Positions 25,671 to 32,000 of a stretch of DNA of 32,000 bases are shown here, piece by piece; the stretch's first letter is position 1, and each line of letters starts with the position of its first letter. The stretch comes from an uncultured bacterium (GTDB lineage Bacteria; Cyanobacteriota; Vampirovibrionia; Gastranaerophilales; Gastranaerophilaceae). A program made the translations under genes and the position numbers. The notes under the pieces are model-generated. The model was given only the letters and a program-made list of their open reading frames with translations. It was not told the DNA's origin and made no database searches. The DNA lies in NCBI GenBank assembly GCA_902783785.1, contig CACZSH010000057.1, positions 1 through 32,000 of the forward strand, in the 5' to 3' direction.

Positions 25671-27329
25671 TTATTTTTTAATAGATTGTTTAGATCTCAA
25701 ATTTCTATGATAAGTTATAGCAAATCTATGCGCTTCATCACGAATTCTTTGAAATAAAAATAATGCGTTAGAATTTTTTGGGAATATGACAGGATTAGAT
25801 TTTTCAGGTAAAAATATTTCTTCTTCTCTTTTTGCCAAACTAACAAAATCAATTCCCGATACACCCATTTCTTTAACAATTTCCATAACTGATGATAATT
25901 GACCTTTTCCACCGTCAATTATTATTAAATCAGGCTTATCCCAACCCTTATCGCCAAGTCTTTTAAAACGTCTTGAAAGAACTTCTTTCATAGACATAAA
26001 ATCATCAGGTTTTCCCTCTGTTGATTTGACCTTAAACTTTCTATATTCTGATTTTTTGCTTACACCATTTACAAATACAACCATAGAAGCAACTGTATTT
26101 GTACCTTGAATATGAGAAATATCGTAGCATTCCATGCGGTAAGGAAAATTAGATAATTTTAATTTTTCTTGTATGTATGCTCCAACTTCGTTAAAATCAT
26201 CAATAATTTTACTCATTTCTTCAATTTTTGTTGAATCCATAAGATTTTGAGCATTTTTTTCTGCAAGTTTCAGCAATTCTAAACCTTTTTTTGTCTTTCC
26301 GTAAGTTATTTTTATATTTTTTCCGGAAAGAATATTTAGCCACTCTTCATACGGTTTTTTATCAATATTTTCAAATTGAGAGGCAATAATTTTATCAGGG
26401 AAATCCTGCTGTAACATATTATAGTAATCTCTTATAAAAATTTCTGTAAGAGCTATTAAATCTTCATCAAATTGATTAGTATAAGCAAATTGTTTTTTAT
26501 CAATCAATCTGCCTTCTCTTATCTGCATTACGACAGCGATAAAAATGCCGTTTTCATATAAAAATGAAAGTACATCTTCGTTTAATTTAGTATTTTCGGT
26601 AACAACTTTTTGTTTTTCTAGCGTCTTTTGTAAGTCAAAGTAGCTGTCTCGCAATTTGGCTGCTTTTTCAAATTGTTCAGAATCAGAATACTTATGTATT
26701 TGATCCATTAGTTTTTTTAAAAGTTCAGATTGCTTACCCTTTAAAAATAGTTCCGCCTGCCCAATAAGTGATTGATACTCTTCAGGTGTAATTTTACCTT
26801 GACATGGGGCCATACATCGACCAATATCATAGTAAATGCAGGGTCTGGATTTAAATTTAGGAGTTTTACACTGTTTTAACGGAAATAATTTTTTCAAAAA
26901 ATCCAATGTTGCATACATTGCTCTTGCATCAGTGTATGGTCCGTAAAATCTACCTTTATCCGGATTTAAATTCTTTTTTCTAACAACTGTTATTCTTGGA
27001 TATTCTTCATCTGTGATTAAAAAATACGGATATTTTTTATCATCTTTCAAAAGAATATTGTATTTTGGCTTATGTTTTTTTATTAGCTGAGATTCAAGAA
27101 TAAGAGCTTCAGCCTCGGAATCAGTTAAAATATATTCAAGTTTTTCAATATGTGATACAAGTACTTTTGTCTTTAGCCTGTCAACTGTTTTTCTAAAATA
27201 ACTTTTAATTCTCTTTTTTAAATTTTTTGCTTTACCGACATAAATAACAGTACCTGTTTTATCATAATAAATATAACAACCCGGAGAATCCGGTAAAACT
27301 TTTAATGTTTGACTAAGTGCTTCATTCAT
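25671..27329 (-). CDS. uvrC: UvrABC excinuclease subunit C, lacking the C-terminal HhH domain
   Basis: Nuclease that cuts DNA on both sides of a lesion in nucleotide excision repair. Residues about 12-95 form the GIY-YIG nuclease (PGCYIYYDKTGTVIYVGKAK), and CIYYDIGRCMAPCQG is the Cys-rich segment. A UVR motif for UvrB contact lies at about 200-240. The RNase H-like nuclease is present, with CYDISHIQGT, LIIIDGGKGQ and DEAHRFAITYHR holding the catalytic Asp, Asp and His. The protein then stops after RNLRSKQSIKK, exactly where other UvrC proteins continue into the paired helix-hairpin-helix domain. Length is 552 against about 600 usually. No remnant of that domain is seen downstream. There is no Shine-Dalgarno. 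TATAAT ends 7 nt before the ATG. Confidence 0.96.
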   Translation of the reverse strand: MNEALSQTLKVLPDSPGCYIYYDKTGTVIYVGKAKNLKKRIKSYFRKTVDRLKTKVLVSHIEKLEYILTDSEAEALILESQLIKKHKPKYNILLKDDKKYPYFLITDEEYPRITVVRKKNLNPDKGRFYGPYTDARAMYATLDFLKKLFPLKQCKTPKFKSRPCIYYDIGRCMAPCQGKITPEEYQSLIGQAELFLKGKQSELLKKLMDQIHKYSDSEQFEKAAKLRDSYFDLQKTLEKQKVVTENTKLNEDVLSFLYENGIFIAVVMQIREGRLIDKKQFAYTNQFDEDLIALTEIFIRDYYNMLQQDFPDKIIASQFENIDKKPYEEWLNILSGKNIKITYGKTKKGLELLKLAEKNAQNLMDSTKIEEMSKIIDDFNEVGAYIQEKLKLSNFPYRMECYDISHIQGTNTVASMVVFVNGVSKKSEYRKFKVKSTEGKPDDFMSMKEVLSRRFKRLGDKGWDKPDLIIIDGGKGQLSSVMEIVKEMGVSGIDFVSLAKREEEIFLPEKSNPVIFPKNSNALFLFQRIRDEAHRFAITYHRNLRSKQSIKK

Positions 27330-27336
27330 AACAAAG

Positions 27337-27342
27337 ATTATA
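27337..27342 (-). promoter_or_regulatory. -10 box of uvrC, leaderless type
   Basis: Minus-strand TATAAT, 7 nt before the uvrC ATG. No ribosome site and no good -35 box. It shares the 78-bp gap with the rpaA-like promoter. Confidence 0.5.
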
Positions 27343-27395
27343 CCATGTCATTATTAAAAAATAATTAAAATTATAATTAATTGAGATATTAGTTA

Positions 27396-27401
27396 TATAA
27401 T
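27396..27401 (+). promoter_or_regulatory. -10 box of the rpaA-like gene, leaderless type
   Basis: TATAAT followed by exactly 6 nt and the ATG at 27408. No Shine-Dalgarno. The -35 position is AT-rich without a clear match. Confidence 0.55.
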
Positions 27402-27407
27402 TATGAT

Positions 27408-28106
27408 ATGGATATAAAAATACTTGTAGTTGATGATGATGCAGCTATCAATGAGTTAGTAAAAGTAAATTTAGAACTTAGCGGATTTAAAGTTATACAA
27501 GCATATGACGGGATAGAAGGGTTTGCACTTGCAAAACAAGAATTACCGAATGCTATTGTATTGGATTGTATGATGCCTGATGTTGATGGGTTTACAGTTG
27601 CGCAACGTATAAGACAAAATGAAGAAACAAAAGACATTCCTATTTTAATGCTAACAGCTTTGTCTCAACTAAATGATAAAGTAAAAGGGTTTAATATCGG
27701 AGTTGATGATTACTTATGCAAACCTTTTGAAATGGAAGAATTACAGGTAAGATTGCGAGCAATTTTAAAACGTTCAAGACAACTACCTGAATCTTTATCA
27801 ACAAGAGAAATATTAACTATAGGAGAAGTAACTCTTTTACCTGAGTCTTACAGCGTAAAAATTGGTGAAAATATTGCAAAATTAACACCAATTGAATTTG
27901 ATATATTTAATTTATTGTTCCAAAACCAAGGGAATATGGTTTCATCAGCAAAACTATTACAAGATGTTTGGGGATATGCTCCAAATGATGATGTCGAAAC
28001 AATTAGAGTGCATATCAGACACCTTAGAAGCAAAATTGACAAAATTTCTAACGGTAAAAAGTATATTGAAACGATATATGGCGGCGGTTATAAGTTGAAT
28101 ATATAA
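27408..28106 (+). CDS. rpaA: OmpR/PhoB-family response regulator, RpaA type
   Basis: A 232-residue two-component response regulator: receiver domain (1-120) plus winged-helix DNA-binding domain (about 130-230). D9, D10 and the phospho-acceptor D53 (AIVLDCMMPDVDGFTV) are present, with the Thr/Lys pair in LMLTAL and LCKPFE. From memory it follows cyanobacterial RpaA along its length: VVDDDAAINELVKVNLELSG, RIRQNEETKDIPILMLTALS, VWGYAPNDDVETIRVHIRHLRSKI and IETIYGGGYKLN. In cyanobacteria RpaA is the clock-output regulator and is phosphorylated by SasA. Whether an equivalent kinase exists here is unknown, and none is in the window. The symbol is used by similarity, not proven orthology. It converges on lepA with a 3-bp gap. 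Confidence 0.88.
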   Translation: MDIKILVVDDDAAINELVKVNLELSGFKVIQAYDGIEGFALAKQELPNAIVLDCMMPDVDGFTVAQRIRQNEETKDIPILMLTALSQLNDKVKGFNIGVDDYLCKPFEMEELQVRLRAILKRSRQLPESLSTREILTIGEVTLLPESYSVKIGENIAKLTPIEFDIFNLLFQNQGNMVSSAKLLQDVWGYAPNDDVETIRVHIRHLRSKIDKISNGKKYIETIYGGGYKLNI

Positions 28107-28109
28107 TTT

Positions 28110-29915
28110 CTATTCTTCTTCATTAAGACTTAATACAGCCATAAATGCTTCTTGAGGAACTTCTACCCTACCAACGGCTTTCATACGTTTTTTACCACGT
28201 TTTTGTTTTTCAAGTAACTTACGTTTACGAGTAATATCCCCACCATAACATTTATCCAAAACGCTTTTTCTAAGAGCTTTGATATTAGTTCTGGCAATAA
28301 CTCTGCCACCAATAGCAGCTTGAATTGGAACTTCAAAAAGCTGTCTTGGAATAATTGTTTTTAATTTTTCCGTCAGTTTTTGACCAATATAAAAAGCATT
28401 ATCTTTATGACAAATAACAGAAAGAGCGTCAACTATCTCACCGGCAAGCATAACATCAAGTTTTACCAGACTTGATTTTTTGTAATCACAAAATTCATAA
28501 TCCATGCTTGCGTAACCTTTGGTTCTTGATTTTAATTGATCATAAAAGTCAGTAATGACTTCACTCAAAGGAATATGATATTCTAAATTAACACGTACTT
28601 TATCTAAATAAGTCATATTGATGAATATACCTCTTTTAGACTGTGTTAAATCCATTAATGTTCCTGTATATTCATTTGGAGCAATAATATCAACTTTTAC
28701 GTATGGTTCTTCAATAAAATCAACTTGACCTGCAGGTGGTAAATTTGCTGGGTTATCAATTTCTAATACTTCACCATTTGTAGTATGTACATGGTACACA
28801 ACAGAAGGTGCCGTTGTAACAAGAGATAAGTCATATTCACGTTCAAGGCGTTCTTGAGCAATTTCCATGTGTAACATACCCAAAAACCCGCATCTAAAGC
28901 CAAAACCTAACGCAGATGAAGTTTCAGGTTCAAATGTAATACTGCTGTCAGATAATTTTAGTTTTTCTAAAGCTTCTTTTAAATCCTGATAGTCTTCATT
29001 GTCAACGGGATACATACCTGAAAATACCATTGGTAAAGCTTCTTGGTACCCAGGTAATGGTTCTTTTGCAGGATTACAAATATTGGTTATCGTATCACCT
29101 ACAAAACGTGTTATTTCCTTAATAGAACCTGCAAAATATCCTACATCACCACAATTTAAAGATTCGCATGGAACTCTGGTTGGCGTTAAATATCCAAGTT
29201 CAACTACATCATACTCTTTACCTGATGCCATAAACCTTATTTTATCACCATTTTTAATTTTACCGTCCATAATCTTAAACAAGCAAACTGTTCCTAAATA
29301 TGAATCATACGCACTATCAAATACAAGCGCTCTTAAAGGACTGTCTGATGTATCTTTTGGCGGAGGAATTAATTCTACAACCGCTTCTAATACATTTTCA
29401 ATACCCTCTCCGGTTTTTGCACTTACAGGAATAGCAAGCGAAGCATCTATTCCTAAAACTTCTTCAATTTCCTGTCTAACTCTTTCAACATCAGCTGATG
29501 GTAAATCAATTTTATTAATTACAGGAATTATTTCTAAATTTTGTTCTATTGCTAAATACACGTTAGCAAGTGTTTGAGCTTCAACGCCCTGAGTTGCATC
29601 AACAATTAATAATGCGCCTTCACAAGCAGCTAATGAACGTGAAACCTCGTATGTAAAATCTACGTGTCCCGGAGTATCAATAAGATTTAATTCATAATCC
29701 TTACCATCTTTTGCTTTATAATTCATTCTTGCTGTGTTCAATTTTATTGTGATACCACGTTCACGTTCAATATCCATGGAATCTAATAATTGATCCTGCA
29801 TGTCGCGTTTACTAATAGTTTCTGTTGCTTCAAGCAGTCTATCAGCAAGTGTAGATTTACCGTGATCTATATGAGCAATAATACAAAAATTTCTAACGTT
29901 CTCTCTATACTTCAT
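28110..29915 (-). CDS. lepA: elongation factor 4 (LepA), ribosome-associated GTPase
   Basis: Translational GTPase that acts on the ribosome, implicated in back-translocation and 30S assembly. Its 601-residue length is standard. GTPase motifs G1 (AHIDHGKST), G2 (GITIK), G3 (DTPGH), G4 (NKID) and G5 (SAKTGEG) are complete. Domain II, the EF-G-like domains and the LepA-specific C-terminus ([33 protein letters not shown]) follow. The protein begins at [20 protein letters not shown]. No Shine-Dalgarno precedes the ATG, and TATAAT ends 6 nt upstream, with TTTACA 18 bp further, so the message should be leaderless. It diverges from pilT. Confidence 0.98.
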   Translation of the reverse strand: MKYRENVRNFCIIAHIDHGKSTLADRLLEATETISKRDMQDQLLDSMDIERERGITIKLNTARMNYKAKDGKDYELNLIDTPGHVDFTYEVSRSLAACEGALLIVDATQGVEAQTLANVYLAIEQNLEIIPVINKIDLPSADVERVRQEIEEVLGIDASLAIPVSAKTGEGIENVLEAVVELIPPPKDTSDSPLRALVFDSAYDSYLGTVCLFKIMDGKIKNGDKIRFMASGKEYDVVELGYLTPTRVPCESLNCGDVGYFAGSIKEITRFVGDTITNICNPAKEPLPGYQEALPMVFSGMYPVDNEDYQDLKEALEKLKLSDSSITFEPETSSALGFGFRCGFLGMLHMEIAQERLEREYDLSLVTTAPSVVYHVHTTNGEVLEIDNPANLPPAGQVDFIEEPYVKVDIIAPNEYTGTLMDLTQSKRGIFINMTYLDKVRVNLEYHIPLSEVITDFYDQLKSRTKGYASMDYEFCDYKKSSLVKLDVMLAGEIVDALSVICHKDNAFYIGQKLTEKLKTIIPRQLFEVPIQAAIGGRVIARTNIKALRKSVLDKCYGGDITRKRKLLEKQKRGKKRMKAVGRVEVPQEAFMAVLSLNEEE

Positions 29916-29921
29916 ATCATT

Positions 29922-29951
29922 ATTATATCTATAAAAGAGTATATTTGTAAA
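29922..29951 (-). promoter_or_regulatory. lepA promoter, leaderless type
   Basis: On the minus strand, TTTACA (29946-29951), 18-bp spacer, TATAAT (29922-29927), then 6 nt and the lepA ATG. This is the best-matched leaderless promoter in the window. Its -35 lies 3 bp from the divergent pilT -35. Confidence 0.65.
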
Positions 29952-29954
29952 CTA

Positions 29955-29982
29955 TTGACTTTTATTCTTTAAATAATAATAT
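29955..29982 (+). promoter_or_regulatory. pilT promoter, leaderless type
   Basis: TTGACT (29955-29960), 16-bp spacer, TAATAT (29977-29982), then 6 nt and the pilT ATG. A TATAAT at 29980-29985 gives a 19-bp spacer and only 3 nt to the ATG, which is less plausible. No Shine-Dalgarno. Confidence 0.5.
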
Positions 29983-29988
29983 AATTGT

Positions 29989-31056
29989 ATGTTAATTGAA
30001 GAATTATTAGAATTAGCCACATATAAAAAAGCAAGTGATTTACATATTTCAGCTGGTTTACCTCCTGTAATTCGTGTTGATGGACGATTAATAAGAGTAG
30101 AACAGCAAGTTTTATCACCTGATGACATTGAATCATTAGTTTTTCCTATGTTATCTAATGAACAACGTAGAAGACTTGAACAAGAATGGGAACTTGATTT
30201 TTCTTATGGAGTTCAAGGTTTAAGCAGATTTCGTGTTAATATCTATAAGGATAAAGGCAGTTATGCTGCGGCCTTCAGAACAATAAATTCAGTAGCCCCT
30301 TCATTTGATACATTAGGTTTACCTGATATTGTAAAAAAAATTTCTGATAAACCAAGAGGATTGGTTCTTGTTACTGGACCTACAGGTTCTGGAAAATCTA
30401 CGACTCTTGCTACTATGATTGACTATATTAATTCAACAAGAGCTGAACATATTTTGACCATTGAGGACCCTATTGAGTTTGTGCATAAATCTAAAAAAAG
30501 TATTATTCATCAACGTGAACTTGGTCAAGATACGCGATCATTTTCAAATGCGTTGCGCTCAGCGTTAAGAGAAGATCCTGACGTTATATTGGTCGGTGAG
30601 ATGCGTGACTTGGAAACAATTCGTCTTGCAATTACAGCTGCTGAAACAGGGCACTTAGTTTTTGGAACATTACATACTTCTTCTGCTTCACAAACAATTG
30701 ACCGTATTATTGATGTGTTTCCTGAAGGCCAGCAACAACAAATTCGTATTCAGCTTTCTACTTCACTTGTGGCTGTACTTTCACAAACATTACTACCAAG
30801 ATTAATGCCAGATGGAACAAAACAAGGTCGAATACTCGCTCAAGAGATTATGATTGTTAATCCTGCTATTGCAAACCTAATTCGTGAAGCTAAAGCTGCG
30901 CAAATTTATTCAACTATTCAAACTAATCAAGGTAGTGGTATGCAAACACTTGAAATGGCATTGAAAGATTTATTTAATCAAAAATTAATATCACTTGATG
31001 ATGCGTTATCAAAATCATCAAGACCTGATGAGCTAAAAAGACTATTACAAAGATAA
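29989..31056 (+). CDS. pilT: type IV pilus retraction ATPase PilT
   Basis: Hexameric cytoplasmic ATPase that disassembles type IV pili, powering twitching motility and DNA uptake. The 355 residues begin with LLELATYKKASDLHISAGLPP, the normal PilT start. The PAS-like N-domain is followed by Walker A GPTGSGKST (130-138), the Asp box (ILTIEDPIEF), Walker B (DPDVILVGEMRDLET) and the His box (TGHLVFGTLHT). The C-terminal motif AIANLIREAKAAQIYSTIQT corresponds to the AIRNLIRE motif required for retraction, with Arg replaced by Ala at the third position. That motif separates PilT from the assembly ATPase PilB, and other pilus genes are not in this window. Confidence 0.97.
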   Translation: MLIEELLELATYKKASDLHISAGLPPVIRVDGRLIRVEQQVLSPDDIESLVFPMLSNEQRRRLEQEWELDFSYGVQGLSRFRVNIYKDKGSYAAAFRTINSVAPSFDTLGLPDIVKKISDKPRGLVLVTGPTGSGKSTTLATMIDYINSTRAEHILTIEDPIEFVHKSKKSIIHQRELGQDTRSFSNALRSALREDPDVILVGEMRDLETIRLAITAAETGHLVFGTLHTSSASQTIDRIIDVFPEGQQQQIRIQLSTSLVAVLSQTLLPRLMPDGTKQGRILAQEIMIVNPAIANLIREAKAAQIYSTIQTNQGSGMQTLEMALKDLFNQKLISLDDALSKSSRPDELKRLLQR

Positions 31057-31082
31057 TTATTATATATTAATAAAACAAAAAG

Positions 31083-31106
31083 TCTATAATTGCTTGATAT
31101 TATAGA
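31083..31106. repeat. 8-bp inverted repeat downstream of pilT
   Basis: TCTATAAT at 31083-31090 and its exact complement ATTATAGA at 31099-31106, with an 8-nt loop, followed by a T-rich stretch. It could be a weak transcription terminator for pilT or a regulator site. The stem is AT-rich, so the call is uncertain. Confidence 0.35.
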
Positions 31107-31130
31107 TATTTTATCCATTTTTTTGTAAAT

Positions 31131-31148
31131 ATTAAGAAATGTTAAGAA
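31131..31148 (+). promoter_or_regulatory. 10-bp-period direct repeat, possible response-regulator site
   Basis: ATTAAGAA at 31131-31138 and GTTAAGAA at 31141-31148 are spaced by one helical turn, just upstream of TATACA (31150-31155), a possible -10. The layout (8-bp half-sites, 2-bp gap) is that of OmpR-family sites such as cyanobacterial HLR1. The bases differ from HLR1 at two positions per half. Confidence 0.4.
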
Positions 31149-31184
31149 TTATACAACAAAAAAGGCAATTTTTTTAACAAAAAT

Positions 31185-31199
31185 TACTTTATTAAAGTA
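31185..31199. repeat. palindrome in the leader of the Gln-rich gene
   Basis: TACTTTATTAAAGTA is a perfect 6-bp inverted repeat with a 3-nt centre, 31 bp before the ATG. It could be an operator or a small RNA hairpin. A similar TACTT...AAGTA palindrome lies downstream of the gene at 31959-31972. Confidence 0.35.
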
Positions 31200-31230
31200 C
31201 GAGGACATTAAACACACGGAGAACAAAAAA

Positions 31231-31833
31231 ATGGGTTTCTTACTTTTCGCAGGAAGAAAATTACAACTAAAAGCTAGAATGAATCAATTGCAATATCGTC
31301 AAATGCAATTATCTCAAGAGCAACAAACAATTGCTTCTCAAATAGCTGATAAACAACAAGCAATTCAAGCAGCAAAGAATCAATTGAATCTTTCTTCTCA
31401 AATGTTCGTTCTTGGTAATGTTCTTAATGGTTTATCATCAAATGATACAGTTAAACAAATGTTAAATTCAAAAGGTTTAGCTACTTGTTCTTCTCGTGAC
31501 CTTCAAGCTTTATTAAATGGTCAAAAAATTTCAGCTGGTGGTCAAGAAATATCATTAACTGGTGATGATTTTTCTCAAATACAATCAGTATACAGTCAAC
31601 TTCAATATCAATCACAAATGCAAGCATCATATGCTACAAATGTTATAAATAGTGTTATGGATGCATCAAGTAAATTAGAATTAACTCAATTGCAAAACAA
31701 AGATAGTCAAATATCAATGGAAATTGAAAATATTGAATCTCAATTAAAACTTGTTACTGGTGAATACGAAGCTGCTAAAAAAGGTGAACAAAGTGAAGCT
31801 CAATCATCAGCACCAACATTCGGTCTTGCATAA
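31231..31833 (+). CDS. glutamine-rich helical (coiled-coil) protein, unknown function
   Basis: A 200-residue protein with about 31 Gln by hand count, a single Cys and no Trp or His. Residues about 10-52 (QLKARMNQLQYRQMQLSQEQ and on) and 145-185 read as long amphipathic helices likely to form coiled coils, separated by a Ser/Gly/Asn-rich middle. There is no signal peptide. The C-terminus SSAPTFGLA is probably flexible. No family is recognised. It has GGAG 9 nt before the ATG, a 170-bp upstream region with repeats and the only strong terminator of the window, which together suggest a separately controlled, perhaps highly expressed, single-gene unit. A structural or filament-forming protein is a possibility but not shown. 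Confidence 0.75.
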   Translation: MGFLLFAGRKLQLKARMNQLQYRQMQLSQEQQTIASQIADKQQAIQAAKNQLNLSSQMFVLGNVLNGLSSNDTVKQMLNSKGLATCSSRDLQALLNGQKISAGGQEISLTGDDFSQIQSVYSQLQYQSQMQASYATNVINSVMDASSKLELTQLQNKDSQISMEIENIESQLKLVTGEYEAAKKGEQSEAQSSAPTFGLA

Positions 31834-31853
31834 TAAGTAATTAATAATACAAA

Positions 31854-31894
31854 GCAAACAAAAAGCTCAAGAAAATCTTGAGCTTTTTGTTTGC
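31854..31894. terminator. perfect 19-bp hairpin terminator
   Basis: A 41-bp perfect inverted repeat, 19-bp stem (starting GCAAACAAAAAGCTCAAGA) and AAA loop, lies 20 bp after the Gln-rich gene. A U-run of five occurs within the descending arm, and the symmetrical A/T content could let it work in both directions. Confidence 0.85.
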
Positions 31895-31958
31895 AATATC
31901 AGAAGAATATCCATTCAAATCCAGTAATAGATTGAAAGGCAATTTTCTAAAAGAAAAA

Positions 31959-31972
31959 TACTTAAATAAGTA
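31959..31972. repeat. palindrome near the right edge
   Basis: TACTTAAATAAGTA, a perfect 6-bp inverted repeat with a 2-nt centre, sits in otherwise featureless sequence (31895-32000) where no gene start is visible. It may belong to the control region of a gene beyond the window. Confidence 0.3.
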
Positions 31973-32000
31973 TAAGGAAAATTATATTAAAGTAATAGCA

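Noticed and set aside
28999-29577. 192-codon plus-strand open frame
   Set aside because: It is the reverse of the highly conserved lepA coding region and has the low-complexity composition expected of a shadow frame.
31057-31230. Small RNA or riboswitch in the leader of the Gln-rich gene
   Set aside because: Only short AT-rich inverted repeats were found. No conserved riboswitch core or strong folded structure is visible by eye.
1-32000. CRISPR arrays, tRNA or rRNA genes, insertion sequences, prophage
   Set aside because: No regularly spaced repeats, tRNA-like cloverleaf arms, rRNA signatures, transposases or terminal inverted repeats were noticed. A tRNAscan or ISfinder search would settle it.

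Overview
The window is a low-GC (strongly AT-rich), gene-dense bacterial chromosome segment using the standard genetic code. Several features point to a non-photosynthetic sister lineage of the Cyanobacteria (Vampirovibrionia/Melainabacteria, most likely the gut-associated Gastranaerophilales). These are an OmpR-family response regulator that closely follows cyanobacterial RpaA, an 11-subunit complex I without NuoEFG, a secreted GHL10-type glycosyl hydrolase of the kind common in cyanobacteria, a type IV pilus PilT, and an AsmA/YhdP-like envelope protein that implies two membranes. The lineage call is inferred from protein recall and not computed. No phage, insertion sequence, CRISPR array, rRNA or tRNA was seen.

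Layout. Positions 1-3501 (minus strand) hold a likely operon: a secreted TPR protein, a secreted GHL10 glycosyl hydrolase, a 77-aa zinc-ribbon-like protein and an M20 tripeptidase cut off by the left edge. Positions 3581-13189 (plus) hold nuoA-B-C-D-H-I-J-K-L-M-N, tightly overlapped. Positions 13186-14608 (minus) hold ispG and a small exported protein. Positions 14648-22055 (plus) hold a metallophosphoesterase, an MnmC2-like methyltransferase overlapping an FAD-dependent oxidoreductase, and a 1376-residue AsmA-like protein. A small exported protein (minus) and mnmG (plus) then diverge at 22.7 kb. After them come dnaJ and uvrC (minus), the rpaA-like regulator (plus), lepA (minus), pilT (plus) and a glutamine-rich helical protein (plus) ending in a perfect 19-bp hairpin terminator.

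How the genes work together. The Nuo cluster encodes the whole membrane arm plus the B/C/D/I connecting module, but no NADH-oxidising module. Electrons must therefore come from ferredoxin or an adaptor encoded elsewhere. All antiporter-subunit lysines and glutamates that I checked are present, yet several residues around the quinone chamber are changed (NuoA, NuoB, NuoD). MnmG and the MnmC2-like enzyme both act on the wobble uridine of tRNA. UvrC and DnaJ both lack parts usual in their families.

The strongest unexplained pattern is regulatory. At least seven genes that begin transcription units have a -10 box (TATAAT or a close variant) ending exactly 6-7 nt before the ATG and no Shine-Dalgarno sequence. 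This predicts leaderless mRNAs. Genes inside operons have ordinary GGAG-type ribosome sites. Four convergent gene pairs overlap or sit within 5 bp with no terminator between them.
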